Source: Tillus elongatus
Lineage: Eukaryota; Arthropoda; Insecta; Coleoptera; Cleridae
Direction of reading: 5' to 3'
DNA: 64,000 bases
Assembly: GCA_964006375.1 (NCBI GenBank)
Contig: OZ023265.1
Coordinates: 155,660,547-155,724,546 of the forward strand
Positions 50,485-64,000 of the stretch are shown piece after piece. Within the stretch, counting starts at the first letter, position 1; every line of letters begins with the position of its first letter. The translations under genes and the position numbers were made by a program. The notes below the pieces were generated by a model. It was not told the origin of the DNA. It saw only the letters and a program-made list of their open reading frames with translations, and made no database searches.

Positions 50485-50790
50485 ACTAAAAAATCGTTAA
50501 CCGCGTTTGATGAAACTTGACACATATCGTTATTTTATTAATAGCTTGAATTAGTTCAAAACCCAGCCACATTGGACTAGTTTACCAATAAAAAATTAAA
50601 TTGTTCTTAAAAATTGCTGTATCTTGAAAAATAACAAAGTTAGTTTGACAAAGTTTCGCCAATGCCGTTCTAATACACATACACCTCACAGTACATCGAA
50701 ATAAAACTTTATGAGATACCTGTAAATTGAGTTATTAAAATTTGAAACATTTAATAAGAATTCGCTACCGTAACGCACTTACTGCGTCCG
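50485..50790 (+). mobile_element. Older TAH fragment, GC-hairpin half
   Basis: GTTAACCGCGTTTGATGAAAC to CTACCGTAACGCACTTACTG and CGTCC, diverged from the younger copies. Confidence 0.65.
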
Positions 50791-51514
50791 TCGTTTTTTC
50801 GCATGTTTTGCTTGAATTGGGGACGTGTGTGTTGCAAATTGATTTCGTAGGTGCACCAAAGAAATGCTAAGTTTTGATTTAATTAATTAATTATATTCTA
50901 AACAAGGAAACACATTAGTTATTGATTTAATTTGTGTTCTTTACATAATTATTTTCTTTATAGTACCTATACAACTAAATAGGTAGATTTAATGACTACA
51001 ACAGTGTTTAACTGGTTGCCATATGTCAGTCTAATTATTCTACACAAAACGAATGCAGATATCGATAAAGTATAGATCAAAATATTTATAGTGCCTACAA
51101 ATAAAGCTTGTAATAAATCTATCTGGACTAAAATCTCAATACAGTAAACGTAAAGATAATTAGATTTCCTGTCCTTATTTGTTGCCTATTAGAATCTACA
51201 GAACTCCATCAAGAATATGTGGGCGAGCTCAGTATTTAATGTTTAGTTTATTAGCTTGTGTCCTAGTTTTTTATTGTATCATTTCAAGGATGTTCCAGTT
51301 TTTGTCTTCCCTTGACATAATAGTTATTAAAAGGGCTCCACCTCAAACCATGGGGCAGTCTCGTGACTCCCTTGTTAATATATCTTTGCAGTAAAAAAAA
51401 TACCACTGCCTGCTTTTAGAATATATGGGATAACGTTTGCTGCTTTAGAGAACTGAGGTTCACAATCGATAAATATTTTAAAAATCACACTTTGTAAGTA
51501 AAGCACTATTTGTG
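50791..51514. other. Stretch without recognised content
   Basis: No gene recognised. Confidence 0.4.
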
Positions 51515-51815
51515 GCACAGGGGCGAGAACGTGTGCCTCTGAAGCCAAGAGCCGTAGCTGCGATTCCCACAAGGAGCGCCATTCTACTCGTTTAGTAAAT
51601 ACTGTAAAATTATCACCAACCGAGGTGGCAGCATTTGTCTGAGCAAGTTGAGTACCTGCACGTTTCCCCATTCAAAAAAGCGGTAGTGGTCTTGTGCACC
51701 ATGTGGTGTTACGCACGTTAAAGATCTCCACACACGATATAAAAGTGGGTCAGCAAAATTGATGATATTTGGCCACAGTCGCGGAAATAGACCGACTTTA
51801 AACAAACAAAACACA
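51515..51815 (+). mobile_element. tRNA-derived SINE, copy 2
   Basis: Head GCGAGAACGTGTGCCTCTGA with a B-box-like GCTGCGATTCCCAC, and body TCACCAACCGAGGTGGCAGC, TCTGAGCAAGTTGAGTACC. It then has GTGTTACGCACGTTAAAGATC, which extends beyond copy 1. About 70% similar to 40.02-40.26 kb. Minus-strand open frames across it are not genes. Confidence 0.65.
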
Positions 51816-52034
51816 ATAGAAGCTACAGTTTGCTACTTGTTATGCTTTTATTAATAAAATTATTTTTATGTTGAATTACACCATGGGGTTTTCTTCGTCC
51901 TGAATTAGTAAATAATTAGCTACTTTTAGTTAAAGATTATAATTCAGCCCAAATTTAGGGGTCGTGGAGTAGCAAAAATGTTTTCTGACTCAACCATTGT
52001 TCAAACGGGTAGTTTTGAGACAGACCAAGTTAAC
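51816..52034. other. Stretch without recognised content
   Basis: Nothing recognised. Confidence 0.35.
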
Positions 52035-52372
52035 GTAAATGAATATTTTCCTACAGTATGGTTTTGTTATATGGCCGATGTTTTTGCAGTATTTAATACA
52101 AATGTATACAAAGTAGATGGTTTATTGCCAAATTAAACAGTAAATTTGAGTCCTTTGCATTCACGCATGAAACAGAAATTAATAACAAATTACCTTTTCT
52201 TGACGTATTAGTCATTAAAAATAGAACACTTTAGAATTTGACATCCACAGAAAGGAAACCACTCCTGTGAGTTACATTTCGATTGACTCACACCATAGTT
52301 TTTCACAAAAAACAGCTAGTTTGAATTTCCTGGTTCATAGATAAATACAGTTTCTCAACTTATATAGGTGAC
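52035..52372 (+). pseudogene. Penelope-like reverse transcriptase fragment
   Basis: The same RT region as at 37.1 kb, more decayed. Plus-strand frames give FCYMADVFAVFNTNVYKVDG, where YVDD has become YMAD. An FTHETEINNKLPFLDVLV-like stretch and a following RNTL..FDIHRKETT-like stretch lie in shifted frames, and the end reads SIDSHHSFSQK-like sequence. Several stops and at least two shifts are present. It is flanked by unrelated LINE sequence downstream. Confidence 0.65.
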
Positions 52373-52830
52373 CCAGTGGCGTGGCGAGGAATGAAGTGCC
52401 TAATCACTCTCAAGGCTAGGTTTCGGGCGGCCTTTCTGTGGTCCGAAGACTGCTGTAGGCATAAGTAGGAAGATGGTCTTCGACGCGCTAGACAAATGGA
52501 CTAAGGAGGCCATGAAGAAGCACAGGAGGTCGGTTTGTGGCTGTAGACAAGCGAGGGAATTGGTGGAGGGGCCGGATAGAAACAAGAGTGTCTCGCCTCT
52601 CGGTAAAAGTCAGACTGAGCTTCGCCACGTTATTGGGGTTCCAACAGGCAACTGTACTCCCAGAAGACATTTTACGTTGGTCGGTGTCGTGAGGGATTCC
52701 ATTTGTCAGGAATACCGCGAAACTGAAGACACGTCTTACCATTACCTTTGTGAATGTGAGGCTAAGTAGGTTCCGTCCAACGGAAGACCGTCCTGACCTT
52801 TATGTCGAGGAGGTTTGGCGACGAAACCGA
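52373..52830 (+). pseudogene. LINE C-terminal fragment (R1/LOA-like), interrupted
   Basis: The frame from 52473 reads MVFDALDKWTKEAMKKHRRS, an RNase H-like tail, then KSQTELRHVIGVPTGNCTPRRHF, VGVVRDSICQEYRETEDTSYH and LCECEA. The GVLTGHC..., C-x-x-C and H...CECEAL pattern is found at the C-terminus of R1/LOA/I-type insect LINEs. It runs on through EEVWRRN and stops at a run of ten T at 52831, which is the poly(A) tail of the next LINE on the opposite strand. The upstream RT is not present. Confidence 0.6.
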
Positions 52831-52869
52831 TTTTTTTTTTAAATTTCATCAACACACCACGAGGGCTTA

Positions 52870-55442
<2,573 letters not shown>

Positions 55443-55450
55443 GTCTGACG

Positions 55451-56617
55451 TTCTCTCTTTTAACCTTTTTTATCCGCTTTTTAAAGCGCCCACGAAGATT
55501 CAAGTTAAGGATAATCAACCTAGAAAAGATAATAGCTTTACTCCCTGAATATTCGCCAATCAGTGAGCTCTGGCATTAAACAGACAATATTTTGAAGCAT
55601 ATAAAATTGCGTTAACTTGAAAATTTCGCGTTTAGTTTTTGGGGTAAATGCTTAGTTGTTTTTTTTTCTATAAAATTAAAGTAAAATATTTTAAGTGAAA
55701 AAAAAAACCATAAAAATCCTTTAATATAGCTTTGGTTTATTACATCGATTCAAAAGGTCTATCCAAAGTAACCCACTGAACATATAAAAGCAAAATTGCT
55801 TTAACCAGCAGCAAATTTACGTCAAGTTGGTCCAGATCACTAATTATAAAAGAAATTTTATAGACAATAAAAATAAGCTTGCAATATTTTTTGTATGTTA
55901 GGATATAAAGCTATCATGTTTTAATATGTTGTTGAATATACACATTTATTTTATTTTTACGTGTTCTGCTTGTTATTTTAATTTATATATTATTCATAGA
56001 TAATGTTACTTGTAGTTCACGTGCCTTATCAAAAGAATATTTTTGCACTTGTCTCTAATTGTCAAGTTTATGTAAAACTAATGTCAATCAATGTTTGATT
56101 TTCAAACCAGTAACATTCGATCCTTACATCAAAGCCAATTTAGAACTATCGACTATCCCTGTCAGTTGTTTTGCTAAAATAGTGACTGATCATCTAATCT
56201 TTCCATAACATCCCCTATTCGCCGAAAGTAATTTATTCAAACATCATTTCAACCTCCCGCCTTTTTAAACTTTCCGATTCTAAATAATCATTTGTTCCCT
56301 ACCAGCTCAATCAATCAAGTTTGACAGAAGCATTGACCTAAATAACAAATAAATAGCTACGAGGTCTCTGGACACAAGCGTAAGATGTAAAAAACAATTG
56401 CAATAAGTATAAGTAAAAATACCGCCAGACTGTGGTGGGAAATATTGCGTTATTAGATATAGTACCGAGTGATCTAAAACTGTTTTTTTCATAATAACTA
56501 TAACAACCCGTTTCTAAATACAGATGTAGCGACTTATTCTCTGGCTACACAAGTGCTGGTATTTTCTATGGTTTCTCATTTTACGTCATCGTCAGTTAGG
56601 AGAAAATCATTAGTTTG
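55451..56617. other. Stretch without recognised content
   Basis: No gene or window repeat recognised. Confidence 0.4.
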
Positions 56618-56683
56618 TGAATTTTCATTAAGAAAATTCACTAATAGCGAGGTATCGATGGCGAGACTTTCGGTCAGTTAAAA

Positions 56684-56756
<73 letters not shown>

Positions 56757-57350
56757 ATATATATATAACCGATAACTCAAAAAATATTGATTTGGACCAA
56801 ATTTGGGAATTACTCTTATCTTGTTAATGGCTTCGATGAGTTCGTTCATCAGATCTTAACGCCTAATTTTTCTTAACAAAAAATTAAAAATTATTTTTAA
56901 ATCGCAATATCTCTCAAATTCTTTAAGTTATTATAACGAAAATCTATAACTTAAAAGAAAAAAGACAGGCGTGGCTGTGTACCAATTTAAAAGTCTTTTG
57001 ATCAAAGAAAAATCAAGTTACTTGAAATTAAAATTAAAGTAATCCCGACATCATTTCAGATTCTGTAAGGCAATATCTACAATGTTGGACAAAGACAGGT
57101 GACGTCACCTGTTCTGCCATGCTATTTAAATAAATGGTGAATAAAAATCTAAACAATCGAAGTTACGAGAACACCGCGAAATGTACGACAGGGACGCCAT
57201 CTCGGTGCGGATCCAGGTAGTATGTCGTCACGGCAGCTACAGTTAACACAAAAAGTTGTAGATGGAGACTCTGTAGAATCAACTAACAATTTTGTAAATT
57301 GTCAGTCCTGGTCCATTTTTTTCCTAATACCGGGACAATGTTTGCTTTCA
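56618..57350 (+). mobile_element. Composite: TAH end joined to a retrozyme-type unit, copy 2
   Basis: A hairpin end GTGAATTTTCATTAAG/AAAATTCACTAATAG, GAGGTATCGATGGCGAG, a TA tract (56688-56766), AACCGATAACTC body, and a TGATCAAAGAAAAATCAAG to TGTTGGACAAAGACAG segment matching 9.3-9.5 kb. It ends with CAGGTAGTATGTCGTCACGG and CAATTTTGTAAATTGTCAGTC of the hammerhead-array unit. Same order as at 9.1-10.3 kb. Confidence 0.6.
56688..56766. repeat. (TA)n tract
   Basis: About 79 bp of TA with one TGTG interruption. Confidence 0.96.
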
Positions 57351-57769
57351 AAAAACCGCTAAATTTTAGCATGCGGCTTGATAGCTGATTGACCTTAGAC
57401 GACACCGCAGATATTTAACAGCAGCAAGTTGATTACAAGCTTAACAAGCTTGTCATGTAGCCTTGTTGACATTTTACAACTGACTTTTAACTAACCTAAT
57501 ATTTTTAAACATGATATAAATATTGAAAATAAATATTGGACGACGGTTATAAATGAAAATTATGACTTAATGACTTAAAACAATACAATTTTGTGTAAAA
57601 TAGAAAACCGGTATGTTAGCAAATCATAATCTAAGAGGATTGTTAACAGTCGGTTTTTAATGTTTCTTAAGTGAGCCACGAGAACAGGACCCCATAACCA
57701 TTATTACTATTGTATAACCGGGGAAATAATTAATGCGGTATGTAGTGATAGTAACAGTATGGGCATTTT
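57351..57769. other. Stretch without recognised content
   Basis: Nothing recognised. Confidence 0.4.
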
Positions 57770-58140
57770 TGTGGAATTTTATTTTACAAAAATCACTAAT
57801 AGAGAGGTATCAATAATAAGACTTTGCTATTTTTTTTCAAATGAGCGACAACTACTACCCCTAGAACCCATATCCACATTAGGTCTTTCTGACAAAAAGT
57901 CTTGTTCCCAAAATTATCTGAAAAAATAATTCCGTAGCTTAGTGGTATGTCTGATATACCACGTTTTTTGAAAACGAAATGGTTGAATAAAAATTTTGAA
58001 AAGAAGTGCACACCAGTTTTTTACTCGTTGCCCAACCATTTACTTAAAAAAATATACAAGAAACGACTATTTCTAAATGCTGTCTGCAAAGGGTTAAGTG
58101 GACGCGTTCTAAAGATATTTGAAAACATTTGATATTGAAG

Positions 58141-58224
<84 letters not shown>

Positions 58225-58278
58225 CTCACATAGATAATTTCTATGAAAATTCAGTACCATAACGCATTCGCTGCGTCT
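57770..58278 (+). mobile_element. TAH element with atypical middle
   Basis: A decayed hairpin end (57777-57800), a GAGAGGTATCAATAATAAG block and CCCCTAGAACCCATATCC. About 250 bp that are not TAH follow, with a frame reading VFYSLPNHLLKK, possibly a LINE tail. Then come a TA tract (58145-58223) and a diverged GC-hairpin end CCATAACGCATTCGCTGCG. Confidence 0.55.
58145..58223. repeat. (TA)n tract inside TAH
   Basis: About 79 bp of TA dinucleotides. Confidence 0.97.
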
Positions 58279-58321
58279 AGATTTCTTTATTTGTGTCCAG
58301 GTCTACCTCCTGTTTCCTTTC

Positions 58322-58454
58322 TTTTAGTGAATTTTCTTAAAAAAAAATCGCTAATGAGGATATCCCGACTTTTGAATTTTGAAAAAATTTCTTCAAATAA
58401 GCGCTATTTAGGACCCCCGGAACCCAAATCCGAGGTCAGTTTCAGACTTTATAT

Positions 58455-58530
<76 letters not shown>

Positions 58531-59926
58531 GTGTCACACCTATAACTTAAAAGATAATGAACCGATTTTGATAAAACTTGGTGAATACCTTACTTTTGCA
58601 AGTGTCTTGGATAAGTATGTTAGCCAAGATAATCTGCCGAGGTTTTCCCGGAAAATTTTGTGTTTTCTTTCGAAAAAAATCGAAAATTTTTTATATTTAC
58701 AAAATTAACAAAGTAAGGGCAACCAAATTTCATACGCGGGTTTACATCATTATATGCAAGTTACGTACTAAAACTTAGCTCCGTAGGTTGAAGGACAAAA
58801 AAGTTACAGGCATTTAAAGAAAAATAAATTTGGGTTCTCCTCAAAACGTCAAAATCGCGATTTTAAACGTCAAAATTGGTGAGTACGTTCCTTTTGCAAG
58901 TGGCTTGGATAAGTTCGTTATCCAAGAAAATCCGCCGTGGTTTTCCTAGAAAATTTTGTGTTTTCTTTCGAAAAAAATTTATATCTCCAAAATTAACAAA
59001 GTAAGGGCAACCAAATTTCATACTCGGGTTTATATCATTATAGGTAAGATACCTACCAAAATTTAGCTCTGTAGGTGTAAGGACAAAAAAGTTACAGGCA
59101 TTTAAAGAAAAATAAATTAGGGTTTTCCCCAAAACGTCAAAATCGCGATTTTAAACGTCAAAATTGGTAATATTTAGGCAATGAACCTGAAACTAATATG
59201 AGCTATGGAAGGAAAATATCTCAAGAAGAATGTTTTACAAACCCTGAAGTCTTAGTTTCAATCGTCATTGACCTTCATTTTAATAAAATGTTTCCAGAAA
59301 ATACATTTCAAATAGACCCTTTCTCTGACGCTTGGCAGTAGTCTTAGCTATAGAGTTTATCGTTAATTGTATATAATTTTTGTAGAATTTTCTTAAAAAA
59401 AATCAATAAAGCTCAATATATCCGTTATTATACAAGATATGAAAAAAAAATGTATATATTAATTATAGGGTGTCTTGAGCTACATCTTAAAAAATTATTG
59501 CTACAATCACAGTGTGGCCCATAAGTCGTTGGTGATACAAATTTTCTTTTTTTTTAATCAAACACGCCTTATGTTATTGCATTTTTGCATTTTCCATCGA
59601 AATATAATGCATGTTTGTAAGAAAAAAAATTCTGGACGCAGTAAGTGCGTTATGGTAGCGAATTTTGATCAAATGCTTAATATTTGAATATCTCAATTTG
59701 CTATTAACCTATAAGGTTGACCAAGAAATGAGTTTTTTCGGGAACACTTTAGGTTTACTTACGGAAATTTTTGTACATTTTCAAACAATAAAGTTATTTT
59801 GATGAAATTTTTACTATATAGATTATACTGGTAACCAAATGTGATGCTTTCTTTCTTAAAAAAAAACACATTATTGCTATAAAAAAATAGTTTTATGAAA
59901 ATTCACTACCATAACGCACTTGTTTT
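58322..59926 (+). mobile_element. TAH element, longest copy, with internal duplication
   Basis: The hairpin end is at 58326 (TTTTAGTGAATTTTCTTAAA), with a TA tract (58458-58527). A segment of about 297 bp then occurs twice in tandem (from about 58592 and 58891, both starting CTTTTGCAAGTG). Next comes the long-form body, and the inverted-tip module (59628-59926) whose last tip stops at CGCACTTG, short of the usual end. Confidence 0.85.
58458..58527. repeat. (TA)n tract inside TAH
   Basis: About 70 bp of TA dinucleotides. Confidence 0.97.
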
Positions 59927-59979
59927 TGCTTTTGTCACACTATCTTTGTCAGTCCGGACATTCTGAATGTGGGTAAAAC

Positions 59980-60180
59980 ATTTGATTTGTATTTATTCCT
60001 TTTTTGGTTAGTTTCAATACCCAATATTCTTCCCACCACTTTCCTGCTTAATACATCCAATACACAAGCGGTCTTTATTTTATTGGCCTACTCTCTTTTG
60101 TTGTTCCTTATTCGCTATCCATATTTCTGAGCCAGAGATTGACGTTGGTGAAAATGAATCGTGTAGTATTTGTTAGCCGT
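59980..60180 (-). pseudogene. Possible RTE-like LINE tail (weak)
   Basis: The minus-strand frame reads SGSEIWIANKEQQKRVGQ, similar to the (Y)GSETW...KxxERR/QKR motif after the RT domain of RTE and related LINEs. Only about 20 residues can be matched, and stops follow. Confidence 0.3.
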
Positions 60181-60239
60181 TTCTGAAATTTTGCTTGTTT
60201 AGAGTGAATTATGGTCATGTATAATAATAATAAGAGGTA

Positions 60240-61965
60240 TATTAGGGCGAAGTTAATTTTACAATTTTCTTCCACTTAACCCTTAAAAGATAACTTAAAG
60301 TATAGGAATTACAAATTAAACAAATTATAAAAGCCTTAGTACCCAAAACAACAACAAAACAATGTAACAACAAAACATTGACAATTGTGCGCCTTAAATT
60401 TAGTTGAAAGAAAGGGATTCTAAATATGAATATGATTTATTATAACTACACTACGCAAACTGACTATTTTTATAAAAATCTGTAACATATCTCCGAACCC
60501 CTGACAGAGAACATAAAGTATGTTCAAAAGGTATTTTATTATACAGATGTGGTGCAACATAGGAGAAAGATCTCCGATATTGGCTCGTATAATAATTAGG
60601 TATGGCAAACAAGTGATCGAGTCTTGTATTGAGCGAATGTATTTGTCTCCGAAAACAGAGCTTCTGATGTAGGTAATCAGGCTCCGCCCCGAGGACAATC
60701 TTGTGAGTCAAGCAAAGAAGATATATTTTCTAGCGATTCTTCATATTCAGCCAATCTAATTCTTTTAACTTATGAAAAACACCATCTGTTCTTTTTAGAT
60801 TAAAGATGAACCGTAAACATGACTTCTGAACCTTTTCTATTCTTTGCCGATCCCAACTGCCAAGGGCAGGTCCATACACAACATCAGCATGGTTAAAGCG
60901 CGAGAGAATCATCGAGTTTACCAGGAGAGCTTTTACTTTCACTGGAAGGCAATTTCGGTGGCTATAAAAAGATTTCAATAGGCCAAAGCTAGCTCTACAA
61001 AGATTAGTGACGTGATCAGAAAATTTTAAATTGTTATCTATTATGAGACCAAGATTCTTTGCAGATTCTTTTGCTTCCAAGCGACTCCCATCTATCAAAA
61101 TATCAATATTTTGAGAACAAACCCTATTCCTACTGACCTTCCTGCCAAAATAAAGTACGCAACACTTATTGACATTTATCGCAAGATCATGCTTCTTGGC
61201 TGTCGTGACTAACCTATCAAGGTCTGCATTTAAACTTGCTATAGCGTCTAAGGCAGTTTCGACAGGAAAGGATCTGTAAAGCTGGGTATCATCGGCATAG
61301 AAGTGTACTTTGCTCGAGATTATTTGTTCTTGAAAATCAAACGTATAAATATTGAATAAAAGGGGGCCTAAGATAGAGCCCTGTGAAACTCCTTTAAATA
61401 AACTCAAAGAATCATATACATCCGATCCGCAGACAATCCTCTGTGCCCTATCTGAAAAGTAACTCTCTATAAACTGAACGGCGTCATGATTGAAACCAAT
61501 ATATTGTAACTTCGAGCACAATAGTTCATGAGTGATTGTATAAAAAGTTTTACTGTAGCAATACCAAGGCTGTAACTTGATTTTTATCGTTAGCTGTGAG
61601 GATATCATCACTAATATTTGCTAACGCTGTTGTGGTGGACCTGCCCCTAACAAATCCAGACTGTACATTTGGCAAGATATTGTTGTCCCCAAGGTAAGCA
61701 GTTATCTGCTCGGACATCACTTTCTCCAATAACTTTGAAATAACTGGGAAAATGCTTATAGGTCTTAAATGATTAAACTCAGTTGGATTGTTTCCTTTTG
61801 GAAACATGAAAACCTTTGCATTTTTCCAAACTTTGGGAAGCACTTTGTCTCAATACAAAAGTTTACAAGATGAAGCAGCTGAGGGAGAATTTCTGGGCGA
61901 CATGGGTTAATCATGTCGATACTCACACCATCAAAAATATTGTGTTTAATTCCATCTTCTAGTTC
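60240..61965 (-). mobile_element. 5'-truncated LINE (jockey/CR1-like)
   Basis: A minus-strand LINE fragment with the reverse transcriptase and C-terminal region. Its 3' side runs towards a (TTA)-like run near 60220-60235; its 5' side fades at about 61965. Confidence 0.75.
60451..61965 (-). pseudogene. LINE reverse transcriptase pseudogene
   Basis: Reads, in order: DGIKHNIFDGVSIDMINP (61960-61860), a frameshift near 61850, then VLPKVWKNAKVFMFPKGNN, NHLRPISIFPVISKLLEKVM and NVQSGFVRGRSTTTAL. A frameshift near 61560 falls inside RT motif A, where LVLLQ/YSKTFYTITHELL replaces the usual LVLLDYSKAFDTI, so the catalytic Asp is lost. Then FKGVSQGSILGPLLFNIYTF, the HFYADDTQLYRSF box with both Asp, NVNKCCVLYFG, LGLIIDNNLKFSDHV, and FNHADVVYGPALGSWDRQR, ending at a stop at 60730. 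A last frame (60711-60451) carries SFSYVAPHLYNKIP and GVRRYVTDF. The family is jockey/CR1-like. The 293-residue middle frame is still open, so the copy is moderately young. Confidence 0.82.
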
Positions 61966-63059
61966 TGCGTCAACTTTTCTTTCTTTCGCTGTTTATACTT
62001 TTTATACTTTTTACAAATATCTAGACAATTCAAGCTCATTTACTTCTTCGTTGTCGTCACTTCTTAGCTTTATATTAATTTTCTGTCTTGTTCATGCATT
62101 TGTCATTATCTTGGTGTTATTCTGACTTATCTTTGAGTTTATAAGCTTATTTATTTAGAATTTCAATATAATAAATACTTAACGTTATTTTTGCAAAGTA
62201 ATGAATTTCTTGCGATGAAGATAAAATAAGAAATTCCCAGCAACCATGATAGAATCAAATCAATAAAAGGTATCTTATAAATTACGAACCACCTTTTGTT
62301 CTTTTACTTCCTTACTTCATCTTTTTAATCAATAGTCATGGCAAAAAACAGGGATACAATAATTGACTTCTAATCCAATATGTTTAACTTTCTCGTTTAT
62401 ACAAAATGCGTCCTTTTGAGTTTTTTCAAACGCTTTTGTAAATGATTTCTACATATAAAATTAGAAGTCGAGCTTATAATTTAAAATGAACTGGCTGTAT
62501 CGTGTATTTTCCTGCAAAACAAACCATCTAAACTTTAAAACGCGACGAACGAAATTGCCCTTGAACTCTCATATTGAATGTAGGTCGATAACATGGAAAG
62601 GAGCCGGTATTTTATTACATTTTCCCGATCTACTAAAAATAGCCGCACACTCTTATATTTCTGGTGTGAATGTGTACTGAATGCTTTTACTTATACCAGA
62701 GGTTCTGATCCATATATAACATAAAAGCATTTTATAGCGATCAATTTCAATTTCAAAAGGTGGAGAATATTTGGTGTCTTGTTTTCCTTTTCGACGAACC
62801 GAGAAATAAAAGGGCTTATGCTTATACTAATTCGTGCATTGTCTCTGGAGGTACTTGCTGCATTCACGAAACTGAAAATGTTTAGCGTGTCCACATTTGT
62901 AAAAGGCAGATTAGTGAATAAAATAGATTTACATGCGTTGTATATACAGACTGATTCTTTGCGAGTTCCTATTAGACGTTTTGGAGAAACTATACTGATT
63001 TGGATTATGAAAATTTGTAGTATGAGGTTTTCCAATATGCCCAATCTATCTCAAATGTT
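61966..63059. other. Stretch without recognised gene
   Basis: A minus-strand frame at 63044-62691 (117 codons, containing SFVNAASTSRDNARISIS and KLIAIKCFYVIYGSEPLV) is the longest. It overlaps a similar-length plus-strand frame and matches no family I can name. A decayed repeat is as likely as a gene. Confidence 0.3.
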
Positions 63060-64000
63060 TATAAGATCCTTCTACTTCCGGTTCTACTGGAAGTGGACAC
63101 TAACTCGCTTATTTTAAATGGAAAATCCTGTATATTATTACAGATTAAGATACAGCTGCTCTTGGCGATTCTTCCAATATACAGTCTAGCTACTTTATAC
63201 TAAGTGCTTCACGAGATATACCCATTTTTATTACAAAAATATGGCCCTTTTAACGCCTTGTATCTTATTAATTGATGCAAAGTGGAAGGTTTATGCATAA
63301 TTTCTTTCATTATTGTATATTTTAGTACACACAATCTTCCAAAAAAAAGAAAGATTGTTGTCTACATGCTGATTAAAAAGGCATACCCCATTTATTTCAA
63401 ATGGATCACATTGTATATGTTGGCAAGATCTGTTACTACTCTTCGAATTTTATTGATTATTCCCTATACCCAAACCGTACGGTTTTTGAGATATTCAGCT
63501 TGGAAGTATGTAATATGGATATGTATTATGATTGCTGTAGAGTGCCATGGAAAATAGCAAACTTGAACGGTAACCAAATACTCAGTTTGACAGTTATGTT
63601 TTGAGTTGAGTAATACAACTAAGTGAACTTTACTTCTCTGCACAAAAATTTAGTTTGACCTCAAAAAAGCAATGGCAAGATCTGGATACTCAAATCAGGA
63701 TTTTATCAATCTACTACTAATTCACGGAGAATGCCGAAGGATGTCAGCAAGAACGTGTCGTGTATTTGCAGAACGATATCCAGATTTACCTCCACCTTCC
63801 CACAAAACTGTTGATGACGTTATGAGAAACTTACAACATGCATAATTTACAGCAAAAATTGTCAGAACAGAACGTGAAGTTGATAATGAAAAGAATGATG
63901 TAAATGTTTTAGCGTTTATGACTGCATATCCTAATGCCTATATAAAAAAATTAATGAGTCACTTGCGACTCATTATCAACGATTCAAAGAATTTTGAGAA
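63060..64000 (+). mobile_element. M5: left part of another mariner-type element
   Basis: An ACTTCCGG-N5-TGGAAGT palindrome (63073-63093) resembles the M1 end, CCTGTATATTATTACAG (63129) the TIR motif shared with M1 and M3, and a transposase N-terminus follows about 600 bp later. The element runs off the window. Confidence 0.6.
63672..64000 (+). pseudogene. M5 transposase N-terminus, broken
   Basis: It starts at ATG 63672 (MARSGYSNQDFINLLLIHGE). It continues with CRRMSARTCRVFAERYPDLP, the helix-turn-helix start shared with M1 (IHGKCNRIVNRTCRMFNERYP there), and then HKTVDDVMRNLQHA up to a TAA at 63843. The same frame continues FTAKIVRTEREVDNEKNDVN and VLAFMTAYPNAYIKKLMSHL to about 63970. The stop would cut the protein at residue 57. 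The catalytic domain would lie beyond the window. It is clearly closer to M1 than to M2 or M3. Confidence 0.75.

Noticed and set aside
62691..63044. 117-codon minus-strand frame as a gene
   Set aside because: No start context, domain or homologous motif can be named, a comparable frame overlaps on the other strand, and it adjoins M5 terminal sequence.

Overview
This is AT-rich eukaryotic DNA from an animal, most likely an insect. A beetle is possible, but the sequence does not settle the species. The insect signals are Tc1/mariner-superfamily transposases, Penelope-like retroelements (PLEs), several APE-type LINEs, an RLE-type (R2/R4/Dong-like) LINE tail, tRNA-derived SINEs and short introns. 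There is no bacterial or organelle-like gene organisation. Long (TA)n tracts, about 50 to 165 bp each, recur more than twenty times. Almost everything recognisable is repeat or mobile DNA, usually decayed. The one convincing host gene piece is a first exon on the minus strand near 16.34-16.47 kb, with a CCAAT box, a TATA box, a signal-peptide exon and a GTAAGT donor.

Four kinds of repeat dominate. (1) DD41D-type Tc1/mariner elements with long terminal inverted repeats (TIRs): M1 (797-3193), M2a (5664-7260), M2b (17574-20349), M2c (20672-23862, split by another element), M3 (28214-30280, the only intact transposase) and the start of M5 (63.06 kb to the window end). A separate DD34D mariner fragment, M4, is at 8041-8610. 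M2 transposases carry a 57-nt GT-AG intron. (2) A family called TAH here: one end is a hairpin (TTAGTGAATTTT stem), the middle holds a (TA)n tract, and the other end is a second hairpin (ACGCACTTGCTGCGT). About 25 full or partial copies are present, so TAH amplification explains many of the (TA)n tracts. (3) PLE fragments and about 305-316 bp tandem repeats carrying hammerhead-ribozyme cores, i.e. retrozyme-like arrays at 36.15-36.65, 42.77-43.26 and 47.46-48.43 kb. (4) LINEs at 40.3-41.05, 44.64-44.90, 52.37-52.83, 52.83-55.45 and 60.25-61.96 kb, plus two related SINE copies.

Layout: 0-3.5 kb M1 inside a TAH remnant; 3.5-5.7 kb TAH copies; 5.66-8.6 kb M2a and M4; 8.6-10.4 kb TAH pieces and a TAH/retrozyme-unit composite; 11.2-11.8 kb a palindrome; 12.2-15.9 kb three TAH copies; 16.3-16.5 kb host promoter and exon; 17.2-24.5 kb M2b, M2c with an inserted TAH, and an LTR-like segment; 24.5-26.3 kb no recognised content; 27.0-28.1 kb PLE end with a hammerhead; 28.2-30.3 kb M3; 30.4-36.1 kb PLE, TAH and SINE-like remnants; 36.1-37.4 kb hammerhead tandem repeat and PLE RT; 38.2-39.9 kb TAH with a nested PLE; 40.0-43.3 kb SINE, RLE LINE, an 826-bp tandem repeat and a retrozyme-like array; 43.76-46.73 kb a candidate TIR element; 47-48.4 kb the hammerhead array; 48.6-50.8 kb TAH; 51.5-55.5 kb SINE, PLE and two LINEs; 56.6-59.9 kb TAH copies; 60.2-62.0 kb LINE; 63.06-64.0 kb M5.

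The parts appear to interact. TAH elements spread (TA)n tracts, TA-targeting M elements sit at the edges of such tracts, and the hammerhead repeats look like short RNA-borne passengers that may use PLE machinery. The first two links are seen directly in the sequence; the last is inference from what is known of PLEs and metazoan retrozymes.
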